Position numbers and translations under genes: made by a program. A DNA stretch of 64,000 nucleotides from Peribacillus sp. FSL P2-0133. Lineage in GTDB: Bacteria; Bacillota; Bacilli; Bacillales; DSM-1321. This document shows positions 1-9,107 of this stretch, piece by piece; position 1 is the stretch's first letter; every line of letters starts with the position of its first letter. Below the pieces are notes generated by a model, which had not been told where the DNA came from, did no database searches, and saw nothing but the letters and a program-made list of their open reading frames with translations. Location: positions 3,346,001-3,410,000 of the forward strand of contig NZ_CP150254.1 in assembly GCF_037975445.1 (NCBI RefSeq), in the 5' to 3' direction.

Positions 1-1328
1 AAGCGCTCTTCACCATCTTCAAGGTTTATGGAATTAATGATCGATTTTCCTTGTGAATGTTTTAATGCTTGTTCAAGTACGACTTCATCCGTAGTATCGA
101 TGACCAATGGGACTTTCACTTTTTTGACGACCTCTTCCACAAATTCCTTCATATCGCCTAGCTCATCCCCATCAGGATCAGCAAGACAGATATCAATGAC
201 ATGGGCGCCTTTTTTTACCTGGTTACGTGCAATTTCGGCAGCTGGCTCGTAATGCTTTCCACGTATCAGCTCCTTGAATTTTCGGGAACCGATAACATTC
301 GTTCTTTCACCTACGAATAAAGGACGCATTGAATCATCATAAATTAGCGGCTCTATGCCCGATACGGCATGACCATGGGCTGCTTCCGTAATTGTACGGG
401 GCTTCATGCCTTTGAGGACCCTGGAAAGTTCTTTAATATGTTCTGGTGTCGTACCACAACATCCGCCAATGATATTGACCCATCCCTTTTCGGCAAATTG
501 CTTCATTTTCTCTGCAAGGGAAGTAGGTGACTCATGATAGTGACCTTCTTCATCAGGAAGCCCGGCATTCGGATAACAGCTGATGGCACTATTTGATATA
601 TCTGCAAGTGTCCTGATATGGTCTATCATGAATTCCGGTCCTGTTGCACAATTCAGGCCGACCGCAACGGGCTTCATATGTTCAACCGATAAATAAAAAG
701 CTTCTATGGACTGGCCGGCAAGTGTCGTACCCATCGGTTCGATTGTCCCTGATATAATGACAGGTACATCCTTTCCTGTTTTAGCGAATGCTGCTTTGAT
801 TCCGGAAAAGGCAGCCTTGACATTAAGCATATCCTGACACGTTTCCACCAATAGCAAGTCTACCCCGCCATCCAAGAGACCCAGTGCCTGCTCTTCATAA
901 GAATCGGTTAAAATATCAAAAGTCGTTCCACCTGTTACGGAAAGCGTTTTTGTAGTGGGTCCCATCGAGCCAGCTACATACCTTGGCCATTCATCATTGG
1001 AATACTTTTCACAAGCTTTAACGGCAAGCTCAGCTGATATCTTATTTAGCTTGTAAGCGATAGTGCTTATTTCGTATTCCTCAAGAACGATACTGGTCGC
1101 TCCGAAGGTATTTGTTTCAATGATATCTGCACCTGCTGCCAAATATTTTTCATGGATGGATTGAATGATTTCCGGTTGCGTCAGTGATAAATATTCATTG
1201 CAGCCCTCGAATTGTTCCCCGCCAAAATCCTCGACTGTCAAATTCTCCGCTTGAAGCATTGTTCCCATCGCCCCGTCAAGAAGGAGAATCTTAGAATTTA
1301 ACTGATCTTGAATCGCTTTTTTATTCAT
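1..1328 (-). CDS. metH: Cobalamin-dependent methionine synthase, N-terminal part (cut by window edge)
   Basis: The frame is open from the ATG at 1328 to base 1, so about 442 N-terminal residues are present. MetH transfers a methyl group from methyltetrahydrofolate through cobalamin to homocysteine. Visible here is the homocysteine-binding barrel with its three zinc ligands, a Cys in GLNCATGPE near residue 227 and the GGCC pair near 288. It is followed by the start of the pterin-binding domain ([14 protein letters not shown], near 340). The cobalamin and reactivation domains lie outside the window. Its start codon overlaps the end of yitJ by 8 bases, so the two are co-transcribed and share the upstream SAM riboswitch. 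Identification is firm; the total length cannot be seen. Confidence 0.95.
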   Translation of the reverse strand, partial: MNKKAIQDQLNSKILLLDGAMGTMLQAENLTVEDFGGEQFEGCNEYLSLTQPEIIQSIHEKYLAAGADIIETNTFGATSIVLEEYEISTIAYKLNKISAELAVKACEKYSNDEWPRYVAGSMGPTTKTLSVTGGTTFDILTDSYEEQALGLLDGGVDLLLVETCQDMLNVKAAFSGIKAAFAKTGKDVPVIISGTIEPMGTTLAGQSIEAFYLSVEHMKPVAVGLNCATGPEFMIDHIRTLADISNSAISCYPNAGLPDEEGHYHESPTSLAEKMKQFAEKGWVNIIGGCCGTTPEHIKELSRVLKGMKPRTITEAAHGHAVSGIEPLIYDDSMRPLFVGERTNVIGSRKFKELIRGKHYEPAAEIARNQVKKGAHVIDICLADPDGDELGDMKEFVEEVVKKVKVPLVIDTTDEVVLEQALKHSQGKSIINSINLEDGEER

Positions 1329-3168
1329 GTACTGCCACCTCTGATGTATGTTTACTATCGACTTTTCTAATATATTTCGTAAGTTCCGCCGTCATTTCAT
1401 AGCGAAGGAACGGAGTGATTAAATATATGCCCTTGAATTTTTCCCTTGCCGCGTCCACTAGCTCTCGCGCAATATTCACTCCTTCAATCCTTGACTTTAC
1501 AGGGTCATCCCCTGCTAACGCCATGGCCCTTCTAACATTATCAGGCAATTTGATGCCTGGGATCTCATTATGGATGAATTCGGCGTTCCGGGTGCTTGTC
1601 AAGGGCATGATACCGATGAAAATCGGGGTTTCTAAATGTTTTGTGGCTTCATATACTTCTTCGATTTGCTCCACGGAATAGATTGGCTGTGTCAAGAAGG
1701 ATTGGGCACCGCAGGCAATCTTCTTTTCCATTCTCAGTACGGCTTTATCCAGATATTTCACATTGGGATTAAACGCTGCCGCAATTTTGAAATTTGCCCT
1801 TTGGCCCAAACTTTGACCGGAATAGGAAAGACCTTCATTAAATTGTTTGACCATACTTATTAGGTCAAAGGAAGATAAATCATAAACCGAAGTGGCCCCC
1901 GGGAAATCCCCAATTTTTGAAGGGTCTCCGGTGATGATCAATATTTCGTTCAGCCCCACCGTCTGCAGACCCATTAAATGTGACTGCAGGCCAATCAAAT
2001 TTCGATCACGGCATGTTATATGCACCATCGGCTCTATATTCAATTGGTTCTTCAGTAAATTAGCCAGTGCATCATTCGATATCCTTGGTGAGGCAAGCGA
2101 ATTATCCGCTAATGTAATGGAATCGACCCCTGCTTTTTTCAAAACCTCGGCACCAGTCATGAAGCTCTCTATACCTAACTTTTTCGGTGGATCAAGTTCA
2201 ACTAGAATCGTCCTTTCTGTTTTGGCCTTTTCGAACAGGGGACGTTCCAATTCTCTATCATTCACTTCAATTATTTCTATTTCACGGGATTTCGTAAATT
2301 TCTCTTTCACAGGAGCCAAACTTCCAATCGCATTCTTTACAGCTTGAATATGCAGCGGAGTCGTTCCACAGCACCCTCCTATGATCGCGGCACCCTGCTC
2401 ACGAAGTTCTAGGGCACTTGAACCGAAATATTCCGGCACAGCTTTATAGACGAGCCTTCCATCCACATAATCCGGGAGGCTGGCATTTGGGTATATGGCA
2501 ATTGATGCTTGCTTTGGCAAACTCACTTCTTCCAAGGCCCGAATCATATGATGTGGACCGAGACGGCAATTCACGCCAACAACATCGGCACCCAATTGCT
2601 CGAGTTTTTGAAAGGCTTCATTTAAATGGATTCCATTTTGAAGATTTCCCAGTTCATGCATCGAAACATTTGCGATGATCGGCAGTCCAGTTTCATTTTT
2701 AACGATTTGCAGGACGGTTTCCAGTTCTTCCAGGTCATAAAATGTTTCCAAGAGAATCCCATCAGGGTTTTCCATCAAAAGACTGTATAGCTGTTCACGA
2801 AAACCCCGTTTTATCTCTTCAATACTTAAATCCGATTTCCTGATGCTCCGCTGTGCCCCTATGGTACCGAAGACGTATGCCTTTCCTTTTGCCGCTTTTT
2901 TAGCAAGAATGACTCCCTGGCGATTGATTCTGCTTACTTCATCTTCAAGTCCATACCGTTTCAATTTGTTGAAATTGGCTCCATATGTATTCGATTGAAG
3001 GATATCTGCACCAGCTTCCAGATAGGCACGGTGGATGGACTCTATTTGATCTGGGTTCGTGCAGTTTAATTCCTCATAACATTGATCGATGCCATTTGAA
3101 TACAATAAGGTCCCCATTGCCCCTTCCCCAACCAGTATTCTTTCTTTCACGTCTTTACGAAAATTCAT
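1321..3168 (-). CDS. yitJ: Bifunctional homocysteine S-methyltransferase / methylenetetrahydrofolate reductase
   Basis: About 615 residues with two enzymes fused. The N-terminal homocysteine S-methyltransferase half carries zinc ligands in [10 protein letters not shown] (near residue 200) and GGCCGTTP (near 265). The C-terminal half, from about residue 325, is a 5,10-methylenetetrahydrofolate reductase ([23 protein letters not shown]). It matches Bacillus YitJ in order and length. I chose the ATG at 3168: GAGAGAGGG lies 8 bases upstream, whereas an adjacent ATG at 3171 and a TTG at 3192 are less well placed. The reductase half makes the methyl donor that the neighbouring MetH consumes, which explains the overlap. 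Expression should be shut by high SAM through the S-box leader. Confidence 0.95.
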   Translation of the reverse strand: MNFRKDVKERILVGEGAMGTLLYSNGIDQCYEELNCTNPDQIESIHRAYLEAGADILQSNTYGANFNKLKRYGLEDEVSRINRQGVILAKKAAKGKAYVFGTIGAQRSIRKSDLSIEEIKRGFREQLYSLLMENPDGILLETFYDLEELETVLQIVKNETGLPIIANVSMHELGNLQNGIHLNEAFQKLEQLGADVVGVNCRLGPHHMIRALEEVSLPKQASIAIYPNASLPDYVDGRLVYKAVPEYFGSSALELREQGAAIIGGCCGTTPLHIQAVKNAIGSLAPVKEKFTKSREIEIIEVNDRELERPLFEKAKTERTILVELDPPKKLGIESFMTGAEVLKKAGVDSITLADNSLASPRISNDALANLLKNQLNIEPMVHITCRDRNLIGLQSHLMGLQTVGLNEILIITGDPSKIGDFPGATSVYDLSSFDLISMVKQFNEGLSYSGQSLGQRANFKIAAAFNPNVKYLDKAVLRMEKKIACGAQSFLTQPIYSVEQIEEVYEATKHLETPIFIGIMPLTSTRNAEFIHNEIPGIKLPDNVRRAMALAGDDPVKSRIEGVNIARELVDAAREKFKGIYLITPFLRYEMTAELTKYIRKVDSKHTSEVAVHE

Positions 3169-3231
3169 CATTACACCCTCTCTCAAAAACAATCCTGTTT
3201 TTGTCGTATTCTATGAGTATGAGAGAAAAGG

Positions 3232-3263
3232 AAAAAAACCTTCTCAAAGAAGAAGGTTTTTTG
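3232..3263 (-). terminator. Rho-independent terminator of the yitJ SAM riboswitch
   Basis: On the minus strand an AACCTTCT/AGAAGGTT stem is followed by a T run. It lies directly after the S-box aptamer and before the yitJ ribosome site, the usual position of the SAM-controlled expression platform. Confidence 0.88.
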
Positions 3264-3271
3264 AAACATTC

Positions 3272-3370
3272 TCCTCATCTATCAAGCTCTGCTTGCTGGA
3301 TTTAGCACCTTTGCCTAAGCTGGTTGCTGAGGTTTCTTCGGGCCAGTCCCTCCACCTCTCTCGATAAGAT
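3272..3370 (-). promoter_or_regulatory. SAM-I (S-box) riboswitch controlling yitJ-metH
   Basis: Reading the minus strand from 3370, the conserved S-box blocks occur in order: CTTATCGAGAG (P1 5' side), GGTGGAGGGACTGGCCC, GAAACCTCAGCAACC, GGTGCTAAATCC and GATAGATGAGG (P1 3' side). A terminator follows at once. SAM binding should favour termination. Further upstream a TTGACA is visible near 3428, but the nearest TATAAT is about 20 bases away, so I do not call the promoter with confidence. Confidence 0.95.
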
Positions 3371-3480
3371 CCATTATATAATTTTCACAAGATTTCAAAA
3401 TTTGATTATATTTAATTTACATTAATAATCTGTCAATTTCAATACCTGATCGACATTTTTTTCACTTTTGCAAAAATCAT

Positions 3481-4131
3481 TCAATCTTTTACAACTTGAA
3501 CCCTCTTCAAGATCCTTTGTTTCCAGTCTTCCGCTAACGAGTCTAGTGTAAGTAAAGCCTTTGCGCCTTCCAGCCCATCTCGTTTATGAAGAATTACCTC
3601 TGCTGCATAATGAACTGAAATTTTTTCTTGCAAACGATCTATCAGCACAATCTCGTTTTGTTTAGTTATCGTTCCTTCTTGAAGTACTCTTGCAAAATAA
3701 CCAGTGAAACTCGTTTTCAGCACGAGTTCCAAAAACTTAGGTTCTTGATTGAAGTGGGAAATGGTCGAACAAGGTATCCTCCCTTGGTTAATTTGAACAA
3801 TCACTTCTCCTATTTGATAAATATCGCCGATATACGTTGATTCTTCCCTCATCCCCGCTATGGTTAAATTTTCACCGAATGCAGGGATTTCCAGCTTTTT
3901 AGAGAATTTTTCATTCCATAATGAATAATGCTCAAAGGGGTAAAAACACAAAGCGCGATCAGGACCTCCATGGAACTTTACATTACCTACCCCATCACCA
4001 ATTATACCTGATTTAGTCACTGTCACATTATCCTTTGCTTGTTTATCCATTGCTGAAAAGATATCGATATTCGAAAAAATTTCATGCTTCGGCTTCCCGG
4101 CATGAAGTGCTCTGATTTTTCCATTTTGCAT
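3481..4131 (-). CDS. MOSC domain protein, YiiM/YflK type
   Basis: About 216 residues. MOSC domains are relatives of the molybdenum cofactor sulfurase C-terminus. Stand-alone YiiM-type members help detoxify N-hydroxylated compounds or handle molybdenum cofactor in other bacteria. The expected features are GDGVGNVKFHGGPDRAL near the N-terminus, FGENLTI, and a conserved Cys in GRIPCSTI. The C-terminal helical part fits the 3-alpha extension of this subfamily. The start at 4131 is supported by GGAAG seven bases upstream; the in-frame ATG at 4149 has no ribosome site. It appears to be a single-gene unit. The exact substrate is not known from sequence. Confidence 0.85.
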   Translation of the reverse strand: MQNGKIRALHAGKPKHEIFSNIDIFSAMDKQAKDNVTVTKSGIIGDGVGNVKFHGGPDRALCFYPFEHYSLWNEKFSKKLEIPAFGENLTIAGMREESTYIGDIYQIGEVIVQINQGRIPCSTISHFNQEPKFLELVLKTSFTGYFARVLQEGTITKQNEIVLIDRLQEKISVHYAAEVILHKRDGLEGAKALLTLDSLAEDWKQRILKRVQVVKD

Positions 4132-4310
4132 TTTGCATCTTCCATTCATATTTAATGTAAATCATCCTGTATGTATAAATTATACTAAAAATCCATTTTA
4201 TTCTGTAGTTTTTTATAAGAATATGACAATGCAAAAGCCATATGAGCCGTTAAGTGGGCGAAATATCATTGATTTCCAGAAAAATTCATAGGTTAGTTTC
4301 AGTAATTTTG

Positions 4311-4440
4311 TTGCTATTTCAGAATTAAATATGGTAGAATATGAACACAATATATAGTCGAAAACTACAACCGTTCGCCTATATGTTGATTTTCACGATT
4401 GAATTCCTCATTGTCGCTCTTTAGGGAGCGAATTTTTTTT
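4311..4440 (+). ncRNA. Candidate small RNA with its own promoter and terminator
   Basis: A promoter-like pair, TTGCTA (4311-4316) and TAGAAT (4335-4340), is spaced 18 bases apart with a TG extension before the -10. About 75 bases downstream is a compact terminator: TCGCTC/GAGCGA stem (4414-4431) followed by eight Ts. Between them a 10-bp stem can form (CAATATATAG with CTATATGTTG, one G-U pair). No open reading frame with a ribosome site fits inside. The predicted transcript is about 94 bases (4347-4440), on the strand opposite both neighbouring genes. No known RNA family was recognised. Confidence 0.5.
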
Positions 4441-4584
4441 GCCTTCATTTCCACCTATCATTTTCTTTTAATTCCATTCTGCTTCTTACATCGTGATCCA
4501 CTTACATATTTCACTATCTTTACCTATGTAAATCTCCCCCTGTTAATTCACTTTCATTACCTTACTAGAAGGCAAATCCCCTTG

Positions 4585-4637
4585 CTAAAACAAGCAGAAA
4601 GCCGAGCGACATCATGTGTCTTCCGCTCAGCTTCCTG
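4585..4637 (-). terminator. Terminator after ku
   Basis: On the minus strand, GGAAGCTGAGCG (just after the ku stop) pairs with CGCTCGGCTTTC, with G-U tolerance. The sequence CTTGTTTT follows. Confidence 0.65.
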
Positions 4638-4638
4638 T

Positions 4639-5481
4639 TTAAGCTTGTTTCTTTTTTTTCGGTGCCACTTTCTTTCGGGTCGTCTTTTTCATTTGCGGTT
4701 CATCATGTTTCGTTCGGTCAATGGATGCCTGTAACGCCTCCATTAAATCGGTTACATTGTTGGAAACTGGTTCTTTTGTTTTGGCTGTAATCGTCGTCTG
4801 TCCAGCTTTCTTTGATTCAATCAATTCAAGTAACGCGGTTCGATAGTCATCGGTGTATTTTGTAGGGTCGAAAGTAGTCGTTAATTGATCTATCAATAAT
4901 ACGGCAGTATCGATTTCTTTTTTTACAATGGTATCATTGGCAGGGATATTCGGAACATCCGCTGTAGAGCGGACTTCATCCGGATAATGAATCGTTTCCA
5001 TCACCAAGGTATTATCAACGACTCGGATTACCGCCATTTGTTCTTTAGAGCGAATGATGATTTTCGCTAACCCTACCTTATTCGATTCCTTGAGGGCCTG
5101 CCTCAAAAGGGAATAAGCTTTTATCCCTCCGTCATTAGGGGACATATAATAACTCCGGTTAAAATAAATGGGATCTATTTCTTCAATTTTAACGAAATCC
5201 ACGATTTCCACGGCTTTTTCTTCGTTTTGTTTTTTCAGTTGTTCTAGTTCATTGTCTTCCAACACAACAAACTTTCCCTTTGTATACTCAAAAGCGCGGA
5301 CTATATCATCCTTCCCCACTTCTTTCTGGCATACCGGACAAACCTTTTCGTATTTAATCGGCGAATGACATTCCTTATGCAACGTCCTCAAAGAAATATC
5401 CTTATCCTCCGTTGCGGCATGAAGTTTGATCGGAATGTTCACCAAACCGAATGATATGCTCCCCTTCCACATCGTATGCAT
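4639..5481 (-). CDS. ku: Ku homodimeric DNA end-binding protein
   Basis: About 280 residues, the usual size for bacterial Ku. It starts MHTMWKGSISFGLVNIPIKL, the hallmark opening of the family, and is very close to Bacillus YkoV. Ku rings double-strand DNA ends and recruits LigD for template-independent end joining, which is important in spores that lack a sister chromosome. The tail is lysine-rich (KKTTRKKVAPKKKKQA), typical of the DNA-binding C-terminal extension. The start at 5481 follows GAGGTG with six bases of spacing. Its partner ligD lies next to it but is read divergently. In Bacillus subtilis I recall the two genes as co-oriented. Confidence 0.95.
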   Translation of the reverse strand: MHTMWKGSISFGLVNIPIKLHAATEDKDISLRTLHKECHSPIKYEKVCPVCQKEVGKDDIVRAFEYTKGKFVVLEDNELEQLKKQNEEKAVEIVDFVKIEEIDPIYFNRSYYMSPNDGGIKAYSLLRQALKESNKVGLAKIIIRSKEQMAVIRVVDNTLVMETIHYPDEVRSTADVPNIPANDTIVKKEIDTAVLLIDQLTTTFDPTKYTDDYRTALLELIESKKAGQTTITAKTKEPVSNNVTDLMEALQASIDRTKHDEPQMKKTTRKKVAPKKKKQA

Positions 5482-5632
5482 ATTCGTCACCTCATAACTT
5501 ATTTTTAAAGAGAAGAACAATTTTATTATTCCCCTTTGTTCAAAAAAAACCGAAAAAACAATTGCCAACTCTAACACTTCGTTTTTTTGGCAAAATAATG
5601 TTAATCAATTATTTGCGGAGGTAAATACAAAA

Positions 5633-7477
5633 ATGAAACCGATGCTGCCAACCTATTACCCCGAAGCCCCCAACTCCAAGGATTGGCGTTATGAAGTCAA
5701 ATATGACGGCTTTAGGGCTATTTTAACGATAGACTCCGATACCATAAGCATTTCAAGTCGGAACGAAAAGGAATTATCACCACAATTCCCGGAAATCATT
5801 GCTTACATCAAAGATCTGGACCTGGAAGAATATCTCCCGCTTCAGTTAGATGGAGAATTGGTCTGGCTTACCAATCAGGCGAAAGCCGACTTTTTTCAAA
5901 TACAGTGGCGAGGACGCCTTGGAAAACAATCCTTAATTTCAGAAAAAGCCCGTTTTTCCCCATGCCGGTTTATAGCGTTTGACCTGCTTAGCATCAGCGG
6001 AAAAAAAGTAGCGGCTAAACCTATGGAAGAACGAAGGAAATTGATGTTGAATATGGGGGCAAATCTTGGCTTTCCTATGCCTCCTGATCCCAACGATAAG
6101 GCTTTGATACAATTAATAGAGAGTTTTGACGTTTTGGATAATGCCTTGAATAAGGTCGCCCTATTAGATGGCGAAGGGGTTGTCGCCAAGGAAATTCGGG
6201 GTACTTGGCAAGAAGGAAAACGTACTACCTCTTGGATTAAGGTGAAAAATTGGAAGACCGTTTCTTGTTTCATTACAGCATTGCACAAAGAAAATGGTTA
6301 CGTTTCCCTAGCAGTTTTCAAAGAAGGTGCCGTAACGAAAATCGGAAGTGTTAAAAATGGACTGAGCGCTCAAGATAAAAGGATATTGCATGAACTGATC
6401 AAGCAAAATGCATCAGACGAAGACGCACAATTTTTTTATATCCAGCCATCCATTTGCATCGAAGTTCAATACTTACACGTGTATGAGGTAAATGAATTGC
6501 GTGAACCTCAGTTTTCGCAATGGCTTTTACAAACGGCTCCCGAAGAATGTACCTGGGAGAAATTCGTGCTAGGTCAATACACATTTCCAGATACTGTACA
6601 AATAACTTCCAGGGATAAACCGCTTTGGATAACAGGAGATGAACAGGTGGTAAAAGTTGAATACCTTCACTATTTACGGGAGGTTTCAGCTTTCTTCTTA
6701 CCCTTCTTGAAGGATAAACTGCTTACGACGATCCGCTATCCTCATGGCACTTTGGATAAAGAAAGATTTTTCCAGAAAAACAAACCTGATTATGCGCCGT
6801 CCTTTATTAAAACGTTCATTGATGACGATATCGAGTATATGCTATGTAACGATATTGAAACGCTTCTTTGGTTTGGCAATCAACTTGCATTGGAATTCCA
6901 TGCGCCATTTCAGAAAGCCGGTAAAACACGACCCGACGAAATCGTCCTGGACTTGGATCCTCCTTCCATCGAATTTTTCTCCTTAGCGAAAAAGGCCGCA
7001 CAGGAAATAAAAAAGGTGATGGAATCATTAAGGATAAAAGCCTTTGTAAAAACTTCAGGTAACAAAGGACTGCAAATTCACATCCCACTGCCTGAAGACA
7101 GATTTACTTATCAGGAGACACGGATTTTCACCGACTTTCTCGGTGACTACTTAACAAGTTCCAACCCAAATAATTTTACAACGGAAAGAATGAAAATTAA
7201 TCGGCATAATCGACTATACTTGGACTTTGTGCAGCATAGTGAAGGAAAAACCATCATCCTTCCTTATTCCCCGCGGGGAAATTCTTTCGCTGGTGTGGCT
7301 ACACCTTTGTTTTGGGAGGAAGTGGACGATAGTCTCCAGTTAGAGGACTTTACGATTGAAACCATACCAAATAGAATAAAAAGGGAAGGGTGTCCATTTA
7401 TGGATTACAGACTCGTCGATAATGGACCAGCCTTTTTGGAAGTATTGTCGTTCCTAAAACAAAAAAAGACCAACTAA
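5633..7477 (+). CDS. ligD: ATP-dependent DNA ligase / polymerase LigD
   Basis: 614 residues with ligase and polymerase domains in the order found in Bacillus YkoU, and no nuclease (phosphoesterase) domain. The N-terminal ATP-dependent ligase has the nucleotidyl-transfer motif EVKYDGFRA, with catalytic Lys at residue 23, and later GEGVVAKE and WIKVKNWK. The C-terminal primase-polymerase half contains QKNKPDYAP, the metal-binding LDLDPP motif, and SGNKGLQIHIPL. It seals and fills double-strand breaks held by Ku. GGAGG lies 11 bases before the ATG. The 150-base interval to ku must hold both divergent promoters; I did not find a convincing sigma-G site there. Confidence 0.95.
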   Translation: MKPMLPTYYPEAPNSKDWRYEVKYDGFRAILTIDSDTISISSRNEKELSPQFPEIIAYIKDLDLEEYLPLQLDGELVWLTNQAKADFFQIQWRGRLGKQSLISEKARFSPCRFIAFDLLSISGKKVAAKPMEERRKLMLNMGANLGFPMPPDPNDKALIQLIESFDVLDNALNKVALLDGEGVVAKEIRGTWQEGKRTTSWIKVKNWKTVSCFITALHKENGYVSLAVFKEGAVTKIGSVKNGLSAQDKRILHELIKQNASDEDAQFFYIQPSICIEVQYLHVYEVNELREPQFSQWLLQTAPEECTWEKFVLGQYTFPDTVQITSRDKPLWITGDEQVVKVEYLHYLREVSAFFLPFLKDKLLTTIRYPHGTLDKERFFQKNKPDYAPSFIKTFIDDDIEYMLCNDIETLLWFGNQLALEFHAPFQKAGKTRPDEIVLDLDPPSIEFFSLAKKAAQEIKKVMESLRIKAFVKTSGNKGLQIHIPLPEDRFTYQETRIFTDFLGDYLTSSNPNNFTTERMKINRHNRLYLDFVQHSEGKTIILPYSPRGNSFAGVATPLFWEEVDDSLQLEDFTIETIPNRIKREGCPFMDYRLVDNGPAFLEVLSFLKQKKTN

Positions 7478-7656
7478 AGAAGATAAAGTTAGACACTTCA
7501 TTTATTAAAGCAGCCCTTTAGGGTATGAACTACCGGGCGCATGCACTTTGATTTGTTGTTGATCAAAGTAGTGAATATATCTTATAATTTTCTGTTGACA
7601 TGAATCAAAAAACAATAGATCGGCACGCTCGCTTACGATTGATTGTGATTTTCGTG

Positions 7657-7818
7657 CGTTTACTCGTGAGTTTCAGGTATTTACTCGTGAATTTGGACTT
7701 TTACTCGTGAGTTTCAGGCGTTTACTCGTGAATTTCAGGCGTTTACTAGTGAGTTTGGCACCTTTACTCGTGAGTTTCGCACTTTTACTCGTGAGTTCGC
7801 AATCTCGTGAGTTTTCGA
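7657..7818. repeat. Tandem array of eight ~21-bp ACTCGTGA units
   Basis: Copies of ACTCGTGA (one ACTAGTGA, the last TCTCGTGA) begin at 7662, 7683, 7703, 7724, 7745, 7766, 7787 and 7803. The pitch is therefore 20-21 bp, with a shorter final step. The unit is roughly TTTACTCGTGAGTTTCAGGC. Complete copies contain the interrupted palindrome ACTC-GT-GAGT. The array lies in the 465-base gap between ligD and dapF and encodes no sustained frame, because the 20-bp unit breaks it. Confidence 0.9.
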
Positions 7819-7870
7819 TTTGTTAAGGTTCATTGAATGACTTGCACAATCTCTAACTTTTAACCAAATT

Positions 7871-7913
7871 GAAAAAGGGGTTCGGAATTAAAACATTCCG
7901 AATCCCTTTTTAA
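7871..7913. terminator. Bidirectional terminator after dapF
   Basis: AAAAAGGGGTTCGGAAT pairs with ATTCCGAATCCCTTTTT. A/T runs on both sides allow it to work for dapF (minus strand) and for anything arriving from ligD. Confidence 0.85.
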
Positions 7914-7942
7914 TTTAGACTAACACCTAGTCGGTACTTTCC

Positions 7943-8929
7943 TTATAATGTAGTTTTCAAATAACTTTGAACTTCATCCTGCAACTTAGCATATAAGCTT
8001 GTTTCCGCTTCAAAGTCCTGTTTTTCCAGGATTTCAAATTTTTCCGGGTGGTCTAAGTCTAGGTCAATCGACAACTTGAATTCATAGGTTGCGTTCCCGA
8101 TTAAATCAATTGAATACTTTTGGCTTTCTTCATCATGGTGGACCACGCATTTAACTTTTCCGCCGTTATTGTAGACAGAAATTTCACTTTCCAACGTGTT
8201 CAATCCAACAGAGCATGTTACTAGGCTTGAAGCCGACATCGCCGTTCCACATGCATTCGTAAAGCCTACTCCCCGTTCGAATGTCCGCACATAAATGCTC
8301 CCTGGTTCCAGCTCTTTCACAAAGCTGACATTGACACCATCAGGGAAAAGATCATTCGGTTGATTGACCTTTGTTGAAAGTTCATCCTGCAAATCACTTT
8401 GTAAAACCTCACTATCGACGAGCGTGATCAAATGTGGATTAGGAACCGCCAATGCCGAAAATAATAAGGTATCATGAAGTTCCGGCAATAATTCGTTTTG
8501 CAATTGTTCTTTTTCAATGATAAGTGGCAGATCCTTCACATTAAAACTTACCGGGGAAATTTCCACCTTGAAAGTCGGAATTCCCTCATAAATATCTTCC
8601 GTTTTTTCCACGAGTAGATTTGCCTTCATGGTTTCCACGATCATTTTATCGAGCCCTAGAACGTCGTTCGCGTAACGTGCAACACAGCGAAGTCCATTGC
8701 CGCACATCGAGGCTTCAGATCCATCCGCATTAAAGACACGCATTCGGCAATCAGCATGTTCACTTTTCATTACGAACAAAATACCGTCCGCTCCAAGCCT
8801 CTCCCTATCACATAGGGCCTTCGCGAAATTTTCCCGCTCTTCTTCAGTAAACGTCAGGGTCGTAGTCAATTCATCAATGATTAAGAAATCATTTCCTGAA
8901 CCATGGCTTTTTAAACCTTCAATAATCAT
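7943..8929 (-). CDS. dapF: Diaminopimelate epimerase family protein, long form
   Basis: About 328 residues. The DapF fold interconverts LL- and meso-diaminopimelate for lysine and peptidoglycan using two cysteines. Both are present: MCGNGLRC in the N-terminal half and NACGTAMSAS in the C-terminal half, plus the opening HGSGNDF. The protein is some 45-50 residues longer than the typical 275-285, with an acidic C-terminal tail after the second domain. The start at 8929 is preceded by GAGG at ten bases. The gene stands alone. Epimerase chemistry is well supported. Whether diaminopimelate is the substrate is less certain, because DapF-like racemases of other amino acids exist. Confidence 0.8.
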   Translation of the reverse strand: MIIEGLKSHGSGNDFLIIDELTTTLTFTEEERENFAKALCDRERLGADGILFVMKSEHADCRMRVFNADGSEASMCGNGLRCVARYANDVLGLDKMIVETMKANLLVEKTEDIYEGIPTFKVEISPVSFNVKDLPLIIEKEQLQNELLPELHDTLLFSALAVPNPHLITLVDSEVLQSDLQDELSTKVNQPNDLFPDGVNVSFVKELEPGSIYVRTFERGVGFTNACGTAMSASSLVTCSVGLNTLESEISVYNNGGKVKCVVHHDEESQKYSIDLIGNATYEFKLSIDLDLDHPEKFEILEKQDFEAETSLYAKLQDEVQSYLKTTL

Positions 8930-9048
8930 CCTGTCACATCCTCTAATATGCTGCTTGTCATTTATCATTTTTTTAATATTCTATATCATAGCATTTTCAA
9001 GATGGATGTGTCATCGCGTAAATCACAATAAATCCATTTTTTACGACG

Positions 9049-9103
9049 AAAAAAACAGAAGAGCGGTTGAATAAGAATTAACTCATTCCAACCGCTCTTC
9101 CAA
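9049..9103 (-). terminator. Terminator after the purine permease gene
   Basis: GAAGAGCGGTTG pairs with CAACCGCTCTTC, and a T run follows on the minus strand immediately after the permease stop. Confidence 0.85.
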
Positions 9104-9107
9104 AATA

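Noticed and set aside
7657..7818. CRISPR array
   Set aside because: The units are ~21 bp without unique spacers; the whole unit repeats, and no cas genes are present.
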